Of a stretch of DNA of 64,000 nucleotides, positions 31,378-40,624 are shown in pieces. This stretch comes from Crocinitomicaceae bacterium. GTDB taxonomy: Bacteria; Bacteroidota; Bacteroidia; Flavobacteriales_D; Crocinitomicaceae. The notes under the pieces were generated by a model. It was given only the letters and a program-made list of their open reading frames with translations, had not been told where the DNA came from and searched no databases. The stretch is taken from assembly GCA_022447585.1 (NCBI GenBank), contig JAKVAR010000002.1, forward strand, positions 186,001-250,000, written 5' to 3'. The translations under genes and the position numbers were made by a program. How positions within the stretch are numbered: position 1 is the first letter of the stretch; each line of letters starts with the position of its first letter.

Positions 31378-32085
31378 ATGCGTGTCGCCATTTTGATAAC
31401 CATCATTTTCTTATCATTCATAGGTAAGACTCAAAACTTCGTTGAGAACCCTGGTCTCGAAGAAAAGAAACACTGCATCGGATATCGCGGTGGCTTTGGT
31501 TACAATGTTGATTCTTGGACCTCACCAACTTTAATGACTACCGATTACTTTCATTCATGTAACTTCAATAACGTGCAGTCGCCTGATAATCAGTTTGGGT
31601 TTCAGTATCCCGCCGATGGACAAGGATATACGGGAATGTTCTTATACGCTCCACAAAATTACAGAGAGTACATTCAAGGTACGCTAAACGATACTTTAGA
31701 GTACGGTAAAATGTATGAGTTATCATTTCACATTTCCTTGGCTGAAGAATCTAAATTTGCAATCCGCGCATTTAGTTTTATAGCTACAGATCGAGAAATT
31801 CATGCCGCTAATCGAAGAAGTTTAAACCGTGAAGATGTAGCAGCTGAGTTTTCAGATTCTTTAGAAATTCATGTCATTTCTCAAAAAGCGTATCATCAAG
31901 ATACCACACATTGGATTCGCATAAGTCAAACTTTTATTGCAACGGGAGGTGAAAAATACTTCACTATTGGAAATTTCGATACAAACTTTCGGACCAAAAG
32001 AAAGAAAGCAAATCGAAAAGCTAAGATTAAAGCCGCCTACTATTTCATAGATAAAGTTGCTATTCGACCAATTTTAGAAATTTAA
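31378..32085 (+). CDS. Secreted protein resembling the N-terminal carbohydrate-binding-like domain of gliding-associated OmpA-family proteins
   Basis: FVENPGLEE...DSWTSPTLMTTDYFHSCN...GYTGMFLYAPQNYREYIQGTLNDTLEYGKMYELSFHISLAEES. Confidence 0.6.
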   Translation: MRVAILITIIFLSFIGKTQNFVENPGLEEKKHCIGYRGGFGYNVDSWTSPTLMTTDYFHSCNFNNVQSPDNQFGFQYPADGQGYTGMFLYAPQNYREYIQGTLNDTLEYGKMYELSFHISLAEESKFAIRAFSFIATDREIHAANRRSLNREDVAAEFSDSLEIHVISQKAYHQDTTHWIRISQTFIATGGEKYFTIGNFDTNFRTKRKKANRKAKIKAAYYFIDKVAIRPILEI

Positions 32086-32144
32086 TTTCAACTCTATGTA
32101 ACTTTTCTTAAACTTAAGACATCTACTTAATAGACGAGTATCTA

Positions 32145-32675
32145 ATGAGAGGAAAAAGTAGGAAAGAAAAAGACTTCATGCAATTGTACACACCGGTGCA
32201 TGAAAACTTCGAGCGATTTTGCAAAGCTCGGGTCTACGGAGATATGGAGTATAAAGATCTAATGCATGATACCATCATCATCGCATATGAAAAGTTTGAA
32301 TCCCTTGACAGCCCAAAAGCCTTCTTACATTTCTTATTTGGAATCTCAATACGCGTGCTAGCAAATTCGAACAGAAAGCAACGCATTCTATACTTAAAAG
32401 ATCATTCTAAGGCAAATAATGTTGAAGACGAATCAACAAGAGCTGATCGAAATGAAGAAGTAGATTTACTGCATAAGGCGCTTTCTAAGCTACCTGACAA
32501 TCAACGTGAAGCCATTGTTTTATTTGAAATCTCTGGATTTTCGATTGTCGAAATTGCTGAACTTCAAGAAGCGGGAGTTTCAGCTGTTAAGCAGCGATTA
32601 GCTAGAGGGAGAAAAGCACTGCTCGACGATTTAAAACAAACAGATTCACAACCATTAAAAAAGATGGAACTATGA
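32145..32675 (+). CDS. ECF-type sigma-70 family RNA polymerase sigma factor (paralog of 16117..16641)
   Basis: ARVYGDMEYKDLMHDTIIIAYEKFESL; LPDNQREAIVLFEISGFSIVEIAELQEAGVSAVKQRLARGRKAL. Confidence 0.92.
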   Translation: MRGKSRKEKDFMQLYTPVHENFERFCKARVYGDMEYKDLMHDTIIIAYEKFESLDSPKAFLHFLFGISIRVLANSNRKQRILYLKDHSKANNVEDESTRADRNEEVDLLHKALSKLPDNQREAIVLFEISGFSIVEIAELQEAGVSAVKQRLARGRKALLDDLKQTDSQPLKKMEL

Positions 32676-33829
32676 CGAATCAGGAATTAAATAATTTATT
32701 TGATAGCGCAAAAAAAGCAACAGCCGATACTTCTGTGGAAGAAGTTTCAACATGGGTAGAAATCGCAGCGGCTCCTGCAGCGGCCGGGTTAGGAATTGCT
32801 GCGAAATTAAAATTACTAATAGCAAAAAAAACATTCATTATTATGGCAAGTACACTAGGAATATTAGGAGCAGTAGGATTAACTGTAACAATGATTGGAA
32901 CCGCAAAAGTTCAAAATGATACTGAATCAAGGTATCAAGCAAGTTTGATAGAGTTTCAAGAAAAAAATGCCCCGTCAACAGAAAACGTTTACATTGACAA
33001 ATCCTTCGAAGAATCTGTTGGTAAACAATCAGAAAAAGAAGAAAATTTAAGCTTAACCCCATTAGAGCCTAAAGCAATTGAAAACGATGATGAATTTCAT
33101 ATTGTTCCGTTAGCTATCCGAAAATTAGGAGAAAATTTCTTAGACTCGTGGAGTACATCAAGCAATTCATCATCTGATACACGAACTATCAGGGGCAGCG
33201 GTAATATTCTTACAAATTCTCGACCAGTTGACGCATTTTCTGTAATCGAAATTGAAGGTGTTTTCGACGTTCATCTTAAACAAGGACAAGAATGCGGTGT
33301 TGTTGTAGAAGCAGACGAAAAATTACAAGATCATATTCATGTAGATGTTCGAAATAATACATTAACAGTCTCTTCTGACAAAGTGAAAATTAAAAAAGCA
33401 AAAAGAGCTGTCGTAATTATCACTCTTGTGGACATCACGGATATAACTTTGAATGGAGTTGGTGATTTAAATTCTCTAAATACACTTTCACTAAACGAAC
33501 TAAACCTTGAGGTTATTGGTGTTGGCGATGCAGAATTAACATTGGACTGTAAAAATCTCGAATTGGAATATAATGGAGTTGGTGATGTAATTCTTGAAGG
33601 TAAAGTAATCAACGCAGATTTTGAAGTTAATGGCGTAGGTGATTTATTAGCCTATGAATTAATTGTGAACAATATGGACTTAGAGCAAAACGGAGTTGGT
33701 GATTCTGAAATAAACGTTATCAATGAATTATCTATTGATTTCACCGGAGTTGGAAGTATTAGATACGATGGTAATCCAAAAATAACTGACATCGAAAAAT
33801 CAGGAATTGGATCTGTAAAATCAAGATAA
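32672..33829 (+). CDS. Single-pass membrane protein: anti-sigma-like head plus DUF2807/GIN (putative autotransporter adhesin head) domain
   Basis: ATGA overlap with the sigma gene; TM FIIMASTLGILGAVGLTVTMIG; VDAFSVIEIEGVFDVHLKQGQECGVVVEAD and repeated NGVGD motifs. Confidence 0.85.
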   Translation: MTNQELNNLFDSAKKATADTSVEEVSTWVEIAAAPAAAGLGIAAKLKLLIAKKTFIIMASTLGILGAVGLTVTMIGTAKVQNDTESRYQASLIEFQEKNAPSTENVYIDKSFEESVGKQSEKEENLSLTPLEPKAIENDDEFHIVPLAIRKLGENFLDSWSTSSNSSSDTRTIRGSGNILTNSRPVDAFSVIEIEGVFDVHLKQGQECGVVVEADEKLQDHIHVDVRNNTLTVSSDKVKIKKAKRAVVIITLVDITDITLNGVGDLNSLNTLSLNELNLEVIGVGDAELTLDCKNLELEYNGVGDVILEGKVINADFEVNGVGDLLAYELIVNNMDLEQNGVGDSEINVINELSIDFTGVGSIRYDGNPKITDIEKSGIGSVKSR

Positions 33830-33995
33830 ATTAACTTTTATTTCATCTGAAATGAACGTTCATAAGACACGCGCGTATTACTTTTATGTAAAGCGTAATT
33901 AACAAGAACACCCTATCATAAGTAACCGGAATAACCATAAGTGCAATTATATTTTAGTTTTAGTTTCTATTCCGGTGAAGAATGAAACATGTTCA

Positions 33996-34026
33996 TTAAA
34001 AACCCTCTCCTAACCGAAGGGTTTTT
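33996..34026. terminator. Rho-independent terminator
   Basis: AAAAACCCT-loop-AGGGTTTTTTTT hairpin. Confidence 0.75.
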
Positions 34027-34306
34027 TTTCGTTATAATCAGCACAATTATCAACCAGATTACTCCTATTGATTCAAATATTCGTAAAGAAGAAAAATTGA
34101 TGCAACAGCGGGTGGACACTCTTTCTCTTTTTGTTTCCGATCGGCCAAAATATGGATTATATAAAATAGGGAGAGTGCTTTTGCATTAAAAAATGTTTGG
34201 AAGATTTTAGCATCTAGAATGATTAGATGACTACGAAAGTAGCGACAAAGGACTTGTTTTAATTCAATCAAATGGTACTTTTAAGGATCAACGAAAAGAA
34301 ACAATA

Positions 34307-34561
34307 ATGGGAATCATAAAGAAAGAAGGTGGTGCACATGTAGTCTTTGAAATAGAGCAAGAAGGCATTCTTGTGGCCATTGAAAAGCAAAATACATCTG
34401 CAATAAAAAAATATTGGAAGAAATATAAGGGAAAATCAGAACAACCAGAAGATACCGTTCAAGGCTTTCCATTTGTGCATGATGAAGTGCAAAATTCATT
34501 GAAAATTGACTTCACAAATGAGTGCTCATATCCAATCAAATCACTTAAAAAGTTTGATTAA
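34307..34561 (+). CDS. Hypothetical protein (possibly the 3' part of a decayed gene)
   Basis: 84-aa ORF; plausible protein composition; same-frame coding-like sequence (LDDYESSDKGLVLIQSNGTFKDQRKETI) extends upstream to a TGA. Confidence 0.4.
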   Translation: MGIIKKEGGAHVVFEIEQEGILVAIEKQNTSAIKKYWKKYKGKSEQPEDTVQGFPFVHDEVQNSLKIDFTNECSYPIKSLKKFD

Positions 34562-35239
34562 ATGATTGAGAACTTGCCCAATTGGTTAAACATCTTATTT
34601 TTGATTGTTACCGCTTTCACACTCATTATATTCTACATTGCAAACGGAAAACCTAAACGGCTAATATTGATATTGATCGGTTGGACAATTCTTCATTCCT
34701 TGTTAAGTTACAACGGATTTTTCTTGAATACTCAAACCATTCCTCCACGGTTTACTTTCGTTTTATTACCACCAACAATATTGATCATTTACGGGTTAAA
34801 TAGAAAGTCTAGAATTTGGCTTTATGAGAATAAGAACCTTGAGGTAAGTACACTTTTACATACGATAAGAATATTCATTGAAATCATTCTATACTACCTA
34901 TTTCTTAATAAGATGATTCCTGAATTAATGACCTTTGAAGGTAGAAATTTTGACATATTCGCAGGAATAACAGCATTCATTATAGGGATGCTATTTATAT
35001 TGGGTAAAATCAACGATCAAATACTATTATTCTGGAATTTCATAGGTTTAGCTTTGATTCTGCTCATACTAACTAATGGAATACTTTCTTCTGAATTACC
35101 TTTCCAATTATTTGCCTTCGAACAACCAAACAGAGCAATTACCTACTTCCCATATGCTCTGCTTCCGGCAGTCATAGTTCCTATTGTGATCTATTCTCAC
35201 ATATCTGATATCTTAGTTTTATTGCATCGAAGAAAATAA
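34562..35239 (+). CDS. Hypothetical multi-pass membrane protein
   Basis: 225 aa with multiple hydrophobic segments. Confidence 0.65.
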   Translation: MIENLPNWLNILFLIVTAFTLIIFYIANGKPKRLILILIGWTILHSLLSYNGFFLNTQTIPPRFTFVLLPPTILIIYGLNRKSRIWLYENKNLEVSTLLHTIRIFIEIILYYLFLNKMIPELMTFEGRNFDIFAGITAFIIGMLFILGKINDQILLFWNFIGLALILLILTNGILSSELPFQLFAFEQPNRAITYFPYALLPAVIVPIVIYSHISDILVLLHRRK

Positions 35240-35310
35240 TTATAAACAATAACGCAAGTATTTGGACAATTAAGAAACCAAAGAGTAGAATCACATAAAT
35301 TACTCTTGCT

Positions 35311-36678
35311 ATGAAAAGTATCATATTACTCGCTTTAGGAACGTTAGTTTCTGCGCATTCATTTGCGCAAGGACCTGAAATCACTTCGTGGCTGCAGAAT
35401 ACCACTAATAATGGAACTTACTATGTTTCTGGAAACTCAACAGCTTTGGATAACGGAATTTTATACAATTGTCAAGAAGTCAGTTATTCCGCGAATAATG
35501 TATATGTTAAAACTAAAGGAGTTCCCGCTTACCCTACTGGTCCTTTCTTAGATGGAAACCCATCTGTTGCAGAAGACCAAGATGCAATTTTTCAATTCAC
35601 ACGAAACCCTCAAGAAGAGGCCGGCGTCAAAACACCAACTACTGCGGGGAGAATCGGTGTATTTATTAACGGTGCCGCATTATTCGATTACCGCGATGGT
35701 GTTGCATGGAACCCGACAACTAATTCACCATGCGGTGGACCAGGAAACCCACCATGTCCGGGTGGACCAGGCGCAAACATGGATTGGAATAGAGATGCGA
35801 TTCCAGCTGAAATGGATGGATTTGATTGTTCAAAAGGACACCCAGCGATGGGAACTTATCACCATCATCAAAACCCTTCAGCCTTTAAGCTAGATCAAAA
35901 TGTACTGTCAACTATTTGTAACTTATATGATGCTGATGGACTTTATGCAATTGATGCCGCAAATCATTCCCCATTAATTGGTTTTGCCTATGATGGATTT
36001 CCAATTTATGGGGCCTATGGATTCGCTAACCAAGATGGGACTGGAGGTATTACAAGGATGAAATCAGGATATGAACTTGGAAATTATTCCGCAAGAACTC
36101 ATAATGCTGATGGAACAGATGTAGATGATGGACCAAATGTAGACGCAACTTACTTTTTAGGATATTTCAGAGAAGATTATACATTCGTTGCGCACCCAGG
36201 GCAAGAAGATTATTTGGACGAACACAACGGAAGGTGGTGTATAACACCAGACTATCCAATGGGAACTTACGCCTATTTCTGCACCGTTGATTCAGATTGG
36301 AACTCAGCCTATCCATACGCGGTAGGACCAACATTTTATGGTGTTTATAATAACGCATTAACTACGAACATAACTGAAACCGTTGAAATTTATGATTCAT
36401 CTTCAGCATCCTTAAGTGAAGAAGAATTCAACAACCTAAATGTGAAGATTTATCCTAACCCTATCTCTGATTTAATCGCTATACAAATTAGTGGACTTGT
36501 AAAAGAAAATCTAACTGTCGATTTAATTGACTTCACAGGAAAAGTAGTAGAAAATCATCACATAAATGCCGGGCAAACGATTGCATATTTTGATGTTTCA
36601 ACACTTTATGTCGGAAATTACTTCATTAGAATATCGAATAGAGATTTTCAAGTTGTTAGAAAAGTATTGGTTAAATAA
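35311..36678 (+). CDS. YHYH domain T9SS-secreted protein
   Basis: YHHHQNPSAF and AFDGFPIYG-like (FAYDGFPIYGAYGF) motifs; sorting tail IYPNPISDLIAIQISG...VVRKVLVK. Confidence 0.85.
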   Translation: MKSIILLALGTLVSAHSFAQGPEITSWLQNTTNNGTYYVSGNSTALDNGILYNCQEVSYSANNVYVKTKGVPAYPTGPFLDGNPSVAEDQDAIFQFTRNPQEEAGVKTPTTAGRIGVFINGAALFDYRDGVAWNPTTNSPCGGPGNPPCPGGPGANMDWNRDAIPAEMDGFDCSKGHPAMGTYHHHQNPSAFKLDQNVLSTICNLYDADGLYAIDAANHSPLIGFAYDGFPIYGAYGFANQDGTGGITRMKSGYELGNYSARTHNADGTDVDDGPNVDATYFLGYFREDYTFVAHPGQEDYLDEHNGRWCITPDYPMGTYAYFCTVDSDWNSAYPYAVGPTFYGVYNNALTTNITETVEIYDSSSASLSEEEFNNLNVKIYPNPISDLIAIQISGLVKENLTVDLIDFTGKVVENHHINAGQTIAYFDVSTLYVGNYFIRISNRDFQVVRKVLVK

Positions 36679-36752
36679 AAATCAGATTTATACATTAAGG
36701 GAGGACTATCTTAATCCATTAGACAACATAATTTAATTTCTTCAAGGAAAGA

Positions 36753-37337
36753 ATGCATCCCTGGCGAGACAAATATGTACTGAGAATTTCTTACCAAGAG
36801 CCTCTCACTTTAATCAATTAGATGATATGGAATGGGCTTTCGGAACTATGGGAATTCATTATAAAGCCAAGCATTTAGCTACGGATTAAAGAAGTCGTTA
36901 TTTAACTTTGTGCGTGGTGTCGGCTTAGATATGCCTGTGAATGATTGGTTTGATTTTAAAACTCCAAAAACGATTCATCCTAACGATATTGAAGATTGCA
37001 TTAGCATTCACCCAAGCTATAATGCTAAACCGACTTCAACTATAATTTGCTAGGCGGACAGCCCTCAATAAAGAAATATACGAAAAATAAACGCAAGGAT
37101 TCTTGGAAAATGATGGAACTCACATTTCAAACAAAAATAAACATATTCTCAATCAATGTGAATGAAAATCACGGATATTGTCTTGTAAAAACGCTTATAA
37201 AACTTCAAGATTTTAAAGAAAAGCGGACTTTATCTTCATTAAAATCTGATTTTGAAGAAAATAATGAAGAATTCGAACTATTCTGGTATTCCAAAGGAAT
37301 TGAGCCCCTAAAAGAAAACGGTTCAGCAGTGCTCTAA
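36753..37337 (+). pseudogene. Frameshifted gene of unknown family (three -1 shifts)
   Basis: Segments in three frames join into one protein: MHPWRDKYVLRISYQEPLTLIN / QLDDMEWAFGTMGIHYKA / SYGLKKSLFNFVRGVGLDMPVNDWFDFKTPKTIHPNDIEDCISIHPSYNAKP / DFNYNLLGGQPSIKKYTKNKRKDSWKMMELTFQ...GSAVL*. Confidence 0.7.
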
Positions 37338-37413
37338 TATGCATTTCATCGGCTTTTTTGTAACCTTTATGGGTTTATTCTGTATATTAGGATCAAACAA
37401 AAACATAATTTAC

Positions 37414-38121
37414 ATGAAAAAGTTAGCTATCCTAGTTGGAGCGTTTTTGATTTCAACTACTACATTCGCTCAAAAAGCGACAATGGACAACCCGTTTTCT
37501 TTAGAGGGTTCTATGAATTTAAATACAGGTAACGGATTAGCTTGGCAGTCGCCAACAATCAGAGCGCGTTATTTCGTGAATGAAAACATCGCAGTGCGTG
37601 CGTCCCTGGGATTAGGTGACGGATTAGGTACTCCTCTATCTGAATCTTACACTTTTTCTGAGTTTAACAGTTCAGACAGTACATCAAACAGAACGGGTAC
37701 TTCAGAAATTAGAAGAATGGCTTGGAATGCACAAATCGGTGCGGAATACCATTTAAAAGGAACTGACCGTTTATCTCCATACTTCATGTTAGGAATTAAC
37801 TTTGGTGGAGGTTCTGAGACTGTGACGAACACAGATACTGATGGGACTGTCTTCGTTCCTGATTACTATTTAGAAACAACAGAGAAAATGTCAATGTTTG
37901 GTGTTGGATTAGGTGCAGGTTTAGATATTTACTTAATTGAAAACCTATATGTAGGTCTTGAATTAGGTTTAAACTTTGCTCAATACAGTTATAAAGATAT
38001 GACGACTACTGAAACAAGTGGTGGCAATAGTACATCTAACTTGTTCGATGATGATTACAAAAGATCATATTTAGGAACAGGTGCAGCTAATGCAGCAGTT
38101 CGTTTTGGATGGAGATTCTAA
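37414..38121 (+). CDS. Outer membrane beta-barrel protein
   Basis: Signal MKKLAILVGAFLISTTTFAQ; alternating beta strands; terminal FGWRF. Confidence 0.8.
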   Translation: MKKLAILVGAFLISTTTFAQKATMDNPFSLEGSMNLNTGNGLAWQSPTIRARYFVNENIAVRASLGLGDGLGTPLSESYTFSEFNSSDSTSNRTGTSEIRRMAWNAQIGAEYHLKGTDRLSPYFMLGINFGGGSETVTNTDTDGTVFVPDYYLETTEKMSMFGVGLGAGLDIYLIENLYVGLELGLNFAQYSYKDMTTTETSGGNSTSNLFDDDYKRSYLGTGAANAAVRFGWRF

Positions 38122-38140
38122 TCAAATCACATTGAATAGA

Positions 38141-38160
38141 AGGGAGAAGTACTTCTCCCT
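38141..38160 (+). terminator. Rho-independent terminator
   Basis: AGGGAGAAGTACTTCTCCCT palindrome followed by TTTTTTT. Confidence 0.85.
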
Positions 38161-38212
38161 TTTTTTATGCCAAAAAATTTACACCTTTGAGCAATTCCAT
38201 TTATTTCCGGAA

Positions 38213-38776
38213 ATGAAAGAAACAATTTACGATAAAGATATACCATCATACAATAAAGAAACGCTAAGAAATAATGATTTTGATGTTTGCAGATTTATTT
38301 CTTGTGACTTTGAGAATGCCGATTTTAGAGATGTTAATTTTTCCGAGTGTGAATTTATAGATTGTAATTTGAGCAATTCGAATCTGCTCAATACTGCTTT
38401 TAAAGATTGCAAATTTATCAACTGTAAATTATTGGGGCTTCGCTTTGAAGATTGTAACCCATTTCTATTGGTTTTAGACTTCGACTCTTGCATACTTAGT
38501 TTATCTTCTTTCTATAAATTAAACTTGAAAGGGACTTCATTTGCTAACTCAACTTTGAACGAAGTTGACTTCTCAGAAACAAACCTATCTAAGTCTATTT
38601 TCTTCAATTGCGACCTATCTCTTGCCATTTTCGATCAGTCTATTTTAATCGAATCTGATTTTAGAAATGCCCATGGATATGTGATTGATCCCGATAATAA
38701 TCAAATAAAAAAAGCTAAATTTTCGAAAGATGGAATTTCTGGATTATTAGCTAAATACCACATTTCAATTAGCTAA
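38213..38776 (+). CDS. Pentapeptide repeat protein
   Basis: A(D/N)LXX-type runs: DFENADFRDVNFSECEFIDCNLSNSNLLNTAFKDCKFINCKL; GTSFANSTLNEVDFSETNLSKSIFFNCDLSLAIF. Confidence 0.9.
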   Translation: MKETIYDKDIPSYNKETLRNNDFDVCRFISCDFENADFRDVNFSECEFIDCNLSNSNLLNTAFKDCKFINCKLLGLRFEDCNPFLLVLDFDSCILSLSSFYKLNLKGTSFANSTLNEVDFSETNLSKSIFFNCDLSLAIFDQSILIESDFRNAHGYVIDPDNNQIKKAKFSKDGISGLLAKYHISIS

Positions 38777-38930
38777 ACGCTGGATGTTTTAGTGAGATAA
38801 ATTAATCCGCTAATTACCCTAATAAATTTGGATCAATTGCTAGGTAATAATTCGAATCGAAAATAGCATAGACAACAGTTCAAAAATAAATTGCTAGCAA
38901 GTAAAAACTACTTAGATTTAGAATACTATT

Positions 38931-39545
38931 TCAGAAATTTATCACTACTGATTCCGAACATAAGCGATATTCACCCACTGCACGAACGTTCCACATAGGA
39001 GTTGGAGTTATCATCGGAGCTATTAATAATTTAGACATTTGAATTAAAGAAGTAGATCCACTCATTGCTATTGTTCTTACAAATCGAGCACAATTTGTTC
39101 CGTTGACAACGAAAGGACCATAAGGTATAGTTCCATTTAACTGCATCGATTTAGCCATGTCATAAGCTTTATAAAAGTTAATCTTGTGTAAACCACCTCT
39201 TAGTAATCCAGATCCTTGACAAGCTGCATTTGAATTCAACTCACAAATCATTTCTTCTAGTTGCGGAATTCCATTTTCATAATTGATAATAGAATGTAAC
39301 ACCAAGTCTTTATCTGAAGATGCATCCCGAACTCTTCCTTTACCCTTCGGAGTTTGGTATCTTCCAAAATCAAAATAATGTGGTTTTCCAGTTTCCCCAT
39401 CAATTAATACAATTGCTGCATGGCCAACTTTATAATAGTTGTCATTACAAAAACCCAGAGAAGTCATTATCGGATCATACCAAGTATCGACTTTTCTAAC
39501 ATGCGTTTCTGGCCAAGCAATAATAAAAGCAAAACTTTGATTCAT
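38931..39545 (-). CDS. DUF6695-like protein
   Basis: FAFIIAWPETHVRK...VGHAAIVLIDGETGKPHYFDFGRYQTPKGKGRVRDA...NGTNCARFVRT. Confidence 0.6.
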   Translation of the reverse strand: MNQSFAFIIAWPETHVRKVDTWYDPIMTSLGFCNDNYYKVGHAAIVLIDGETGKPHYFDFGRYQTPKGKGRVRDASSDKDLVLHSIINYENGIPQLEEMICELNSNAACQGSGLLRGGLHKINFYKAYDMAKSMQLNGTIPYGPFVVNGTNCARFVRTIAMSGSTSLIQMSKLLIAPMITPTPMWNVRAVGEYRLCSESVVINF

Positions 39546-39612
39546 AAATTGTTTTTTTCAGTATTGGTCTGTTGAAATCAAATATCCTTACAATGATAAT
39601 ATGGATTTTAGT

Positions 39613-40506
39613 CTAGTGTAAGAAGTATAGTGCAGCAGGTAAGGCTTCAACTTTGATTGAGCTATTGGACAAAAACTCACCATCTGCCTGACTGTAAAGT
39701 GGTGTATGAATCGTTCTAATAGAAATTTCATTGGTTGTAAAATATTTAACCTCAGGATGATCGATTCTACATCCCACCTTCAGTTTATATAAGTTCTTCA
39801 CATAGTCCAGCAGTGTGACCTTTCCCATAAGAGTAACTGCAATTTTTCCAGAATCCAATTTGGCCTCTGGATGAATAACCAGACCATGACCAAAAGTAGT
39901 CCCATTACATGCTGCAACCAGCAAGCATTCTCCAAAATAATTAAACTCCCTAGACTTCAACTCCACAATAGGTCTCTTATAGAGAAGAAAACACCTTAAA
40001 ATGGCAATCGCATATGAAATCTTACCATCCAATTTCAATTTTTTACGTTGATTCTCCAGTATATTTACCACAAAACCATCAAATCCTCCACCAGCTATGT
40101 TGAGAGCGAAATGGTGTTTATCTTTTGCATTTACCTTTAAAATATCAATCTTACTGCTATTTTGGGACTCAATTAATTCTAGAAATCGCTCTGGTATAAA
40201 TTCGCCAAACATTCTTTGAAAGTCATTGCCAGTGCCATTCGGAATTATTCCCATAACTACACTAGAATTTTCAGAACTTAAAATCCCATTCAAGACTTCA
40301 TTACAAGTTCCGTCACCGCCAACAGCAACAATCAAATTGGCCCCATCATTAGCCCCGTTTAACGCTATTTGAATTGCATCTTTCGACTTAGTTGTGTAAA
40401 CCTTTTTACAATTCAACTTCTTGCTTGATATACATAAATCCAATGCTTCCCTAGCCCGTTTAGAAAGAAATTTAGAAGAATTTATAATAAATAAGACCTT
40501 AATCAT
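39613..40506 (-). CDS. Diacylglycerol/sphingosine kinase family lipid kinase (YegS/BmrU-like)
   Basis: VAVGGDGTCNEVLNGIL, GIIPNGTGNDFQRMFG, NIAGGGFDGFVV. Confidence 0.93.
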   Translation of the reverse strand: MIKVLFIINSSKFLSKRAREALDLCISSKKLNCKKVYTTKSKDAIQIALNGANDGANLIVAVGGDGTCNEVLNGILSSENSSVVMGIIPNGTGNDFQRMFGEFIPERFLELIESQNSSKIDILKVNAKDKHHFALNIAGGGFDGFVVNILENQRKKLKLDGKISYAIAILRCFLLYKRPIVELKSREFNYFGECLLVAACNGTTFGHGLVIHPEAKLDSGKIAVTLMGKVTLLDYVKNLYKLKVGCRIDHPEVKYFTTNEISIRTIHTPLYSQADGEFLSNSSIKVEALPAALYFLH

Positions 40507-40624
40507 CTTAGCTTAGAAATACTGATTACTTTAGTTCTTCATTGATAAGTTGAAATATTATCAACCTACTTCAAGACGGGACAAAGCAATAATAAAAGAC
40601 CCTTCAAAATTAGAAGGCTTTTTA

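Noticed and set aside
33989-34189. ORF MFIKNPLLTEGFFF...
   Set aside because: Its first codons are the terminator hairpin AAAAACCCT...AGGGTTTTT; an independent gene here is unlikely.
38081-38212. N-terminal extension of the pentapeptide ORF
   Set aside because: Overlaps the previous gene end and a terminator palindrome at 38141-38160; real start is 38213.
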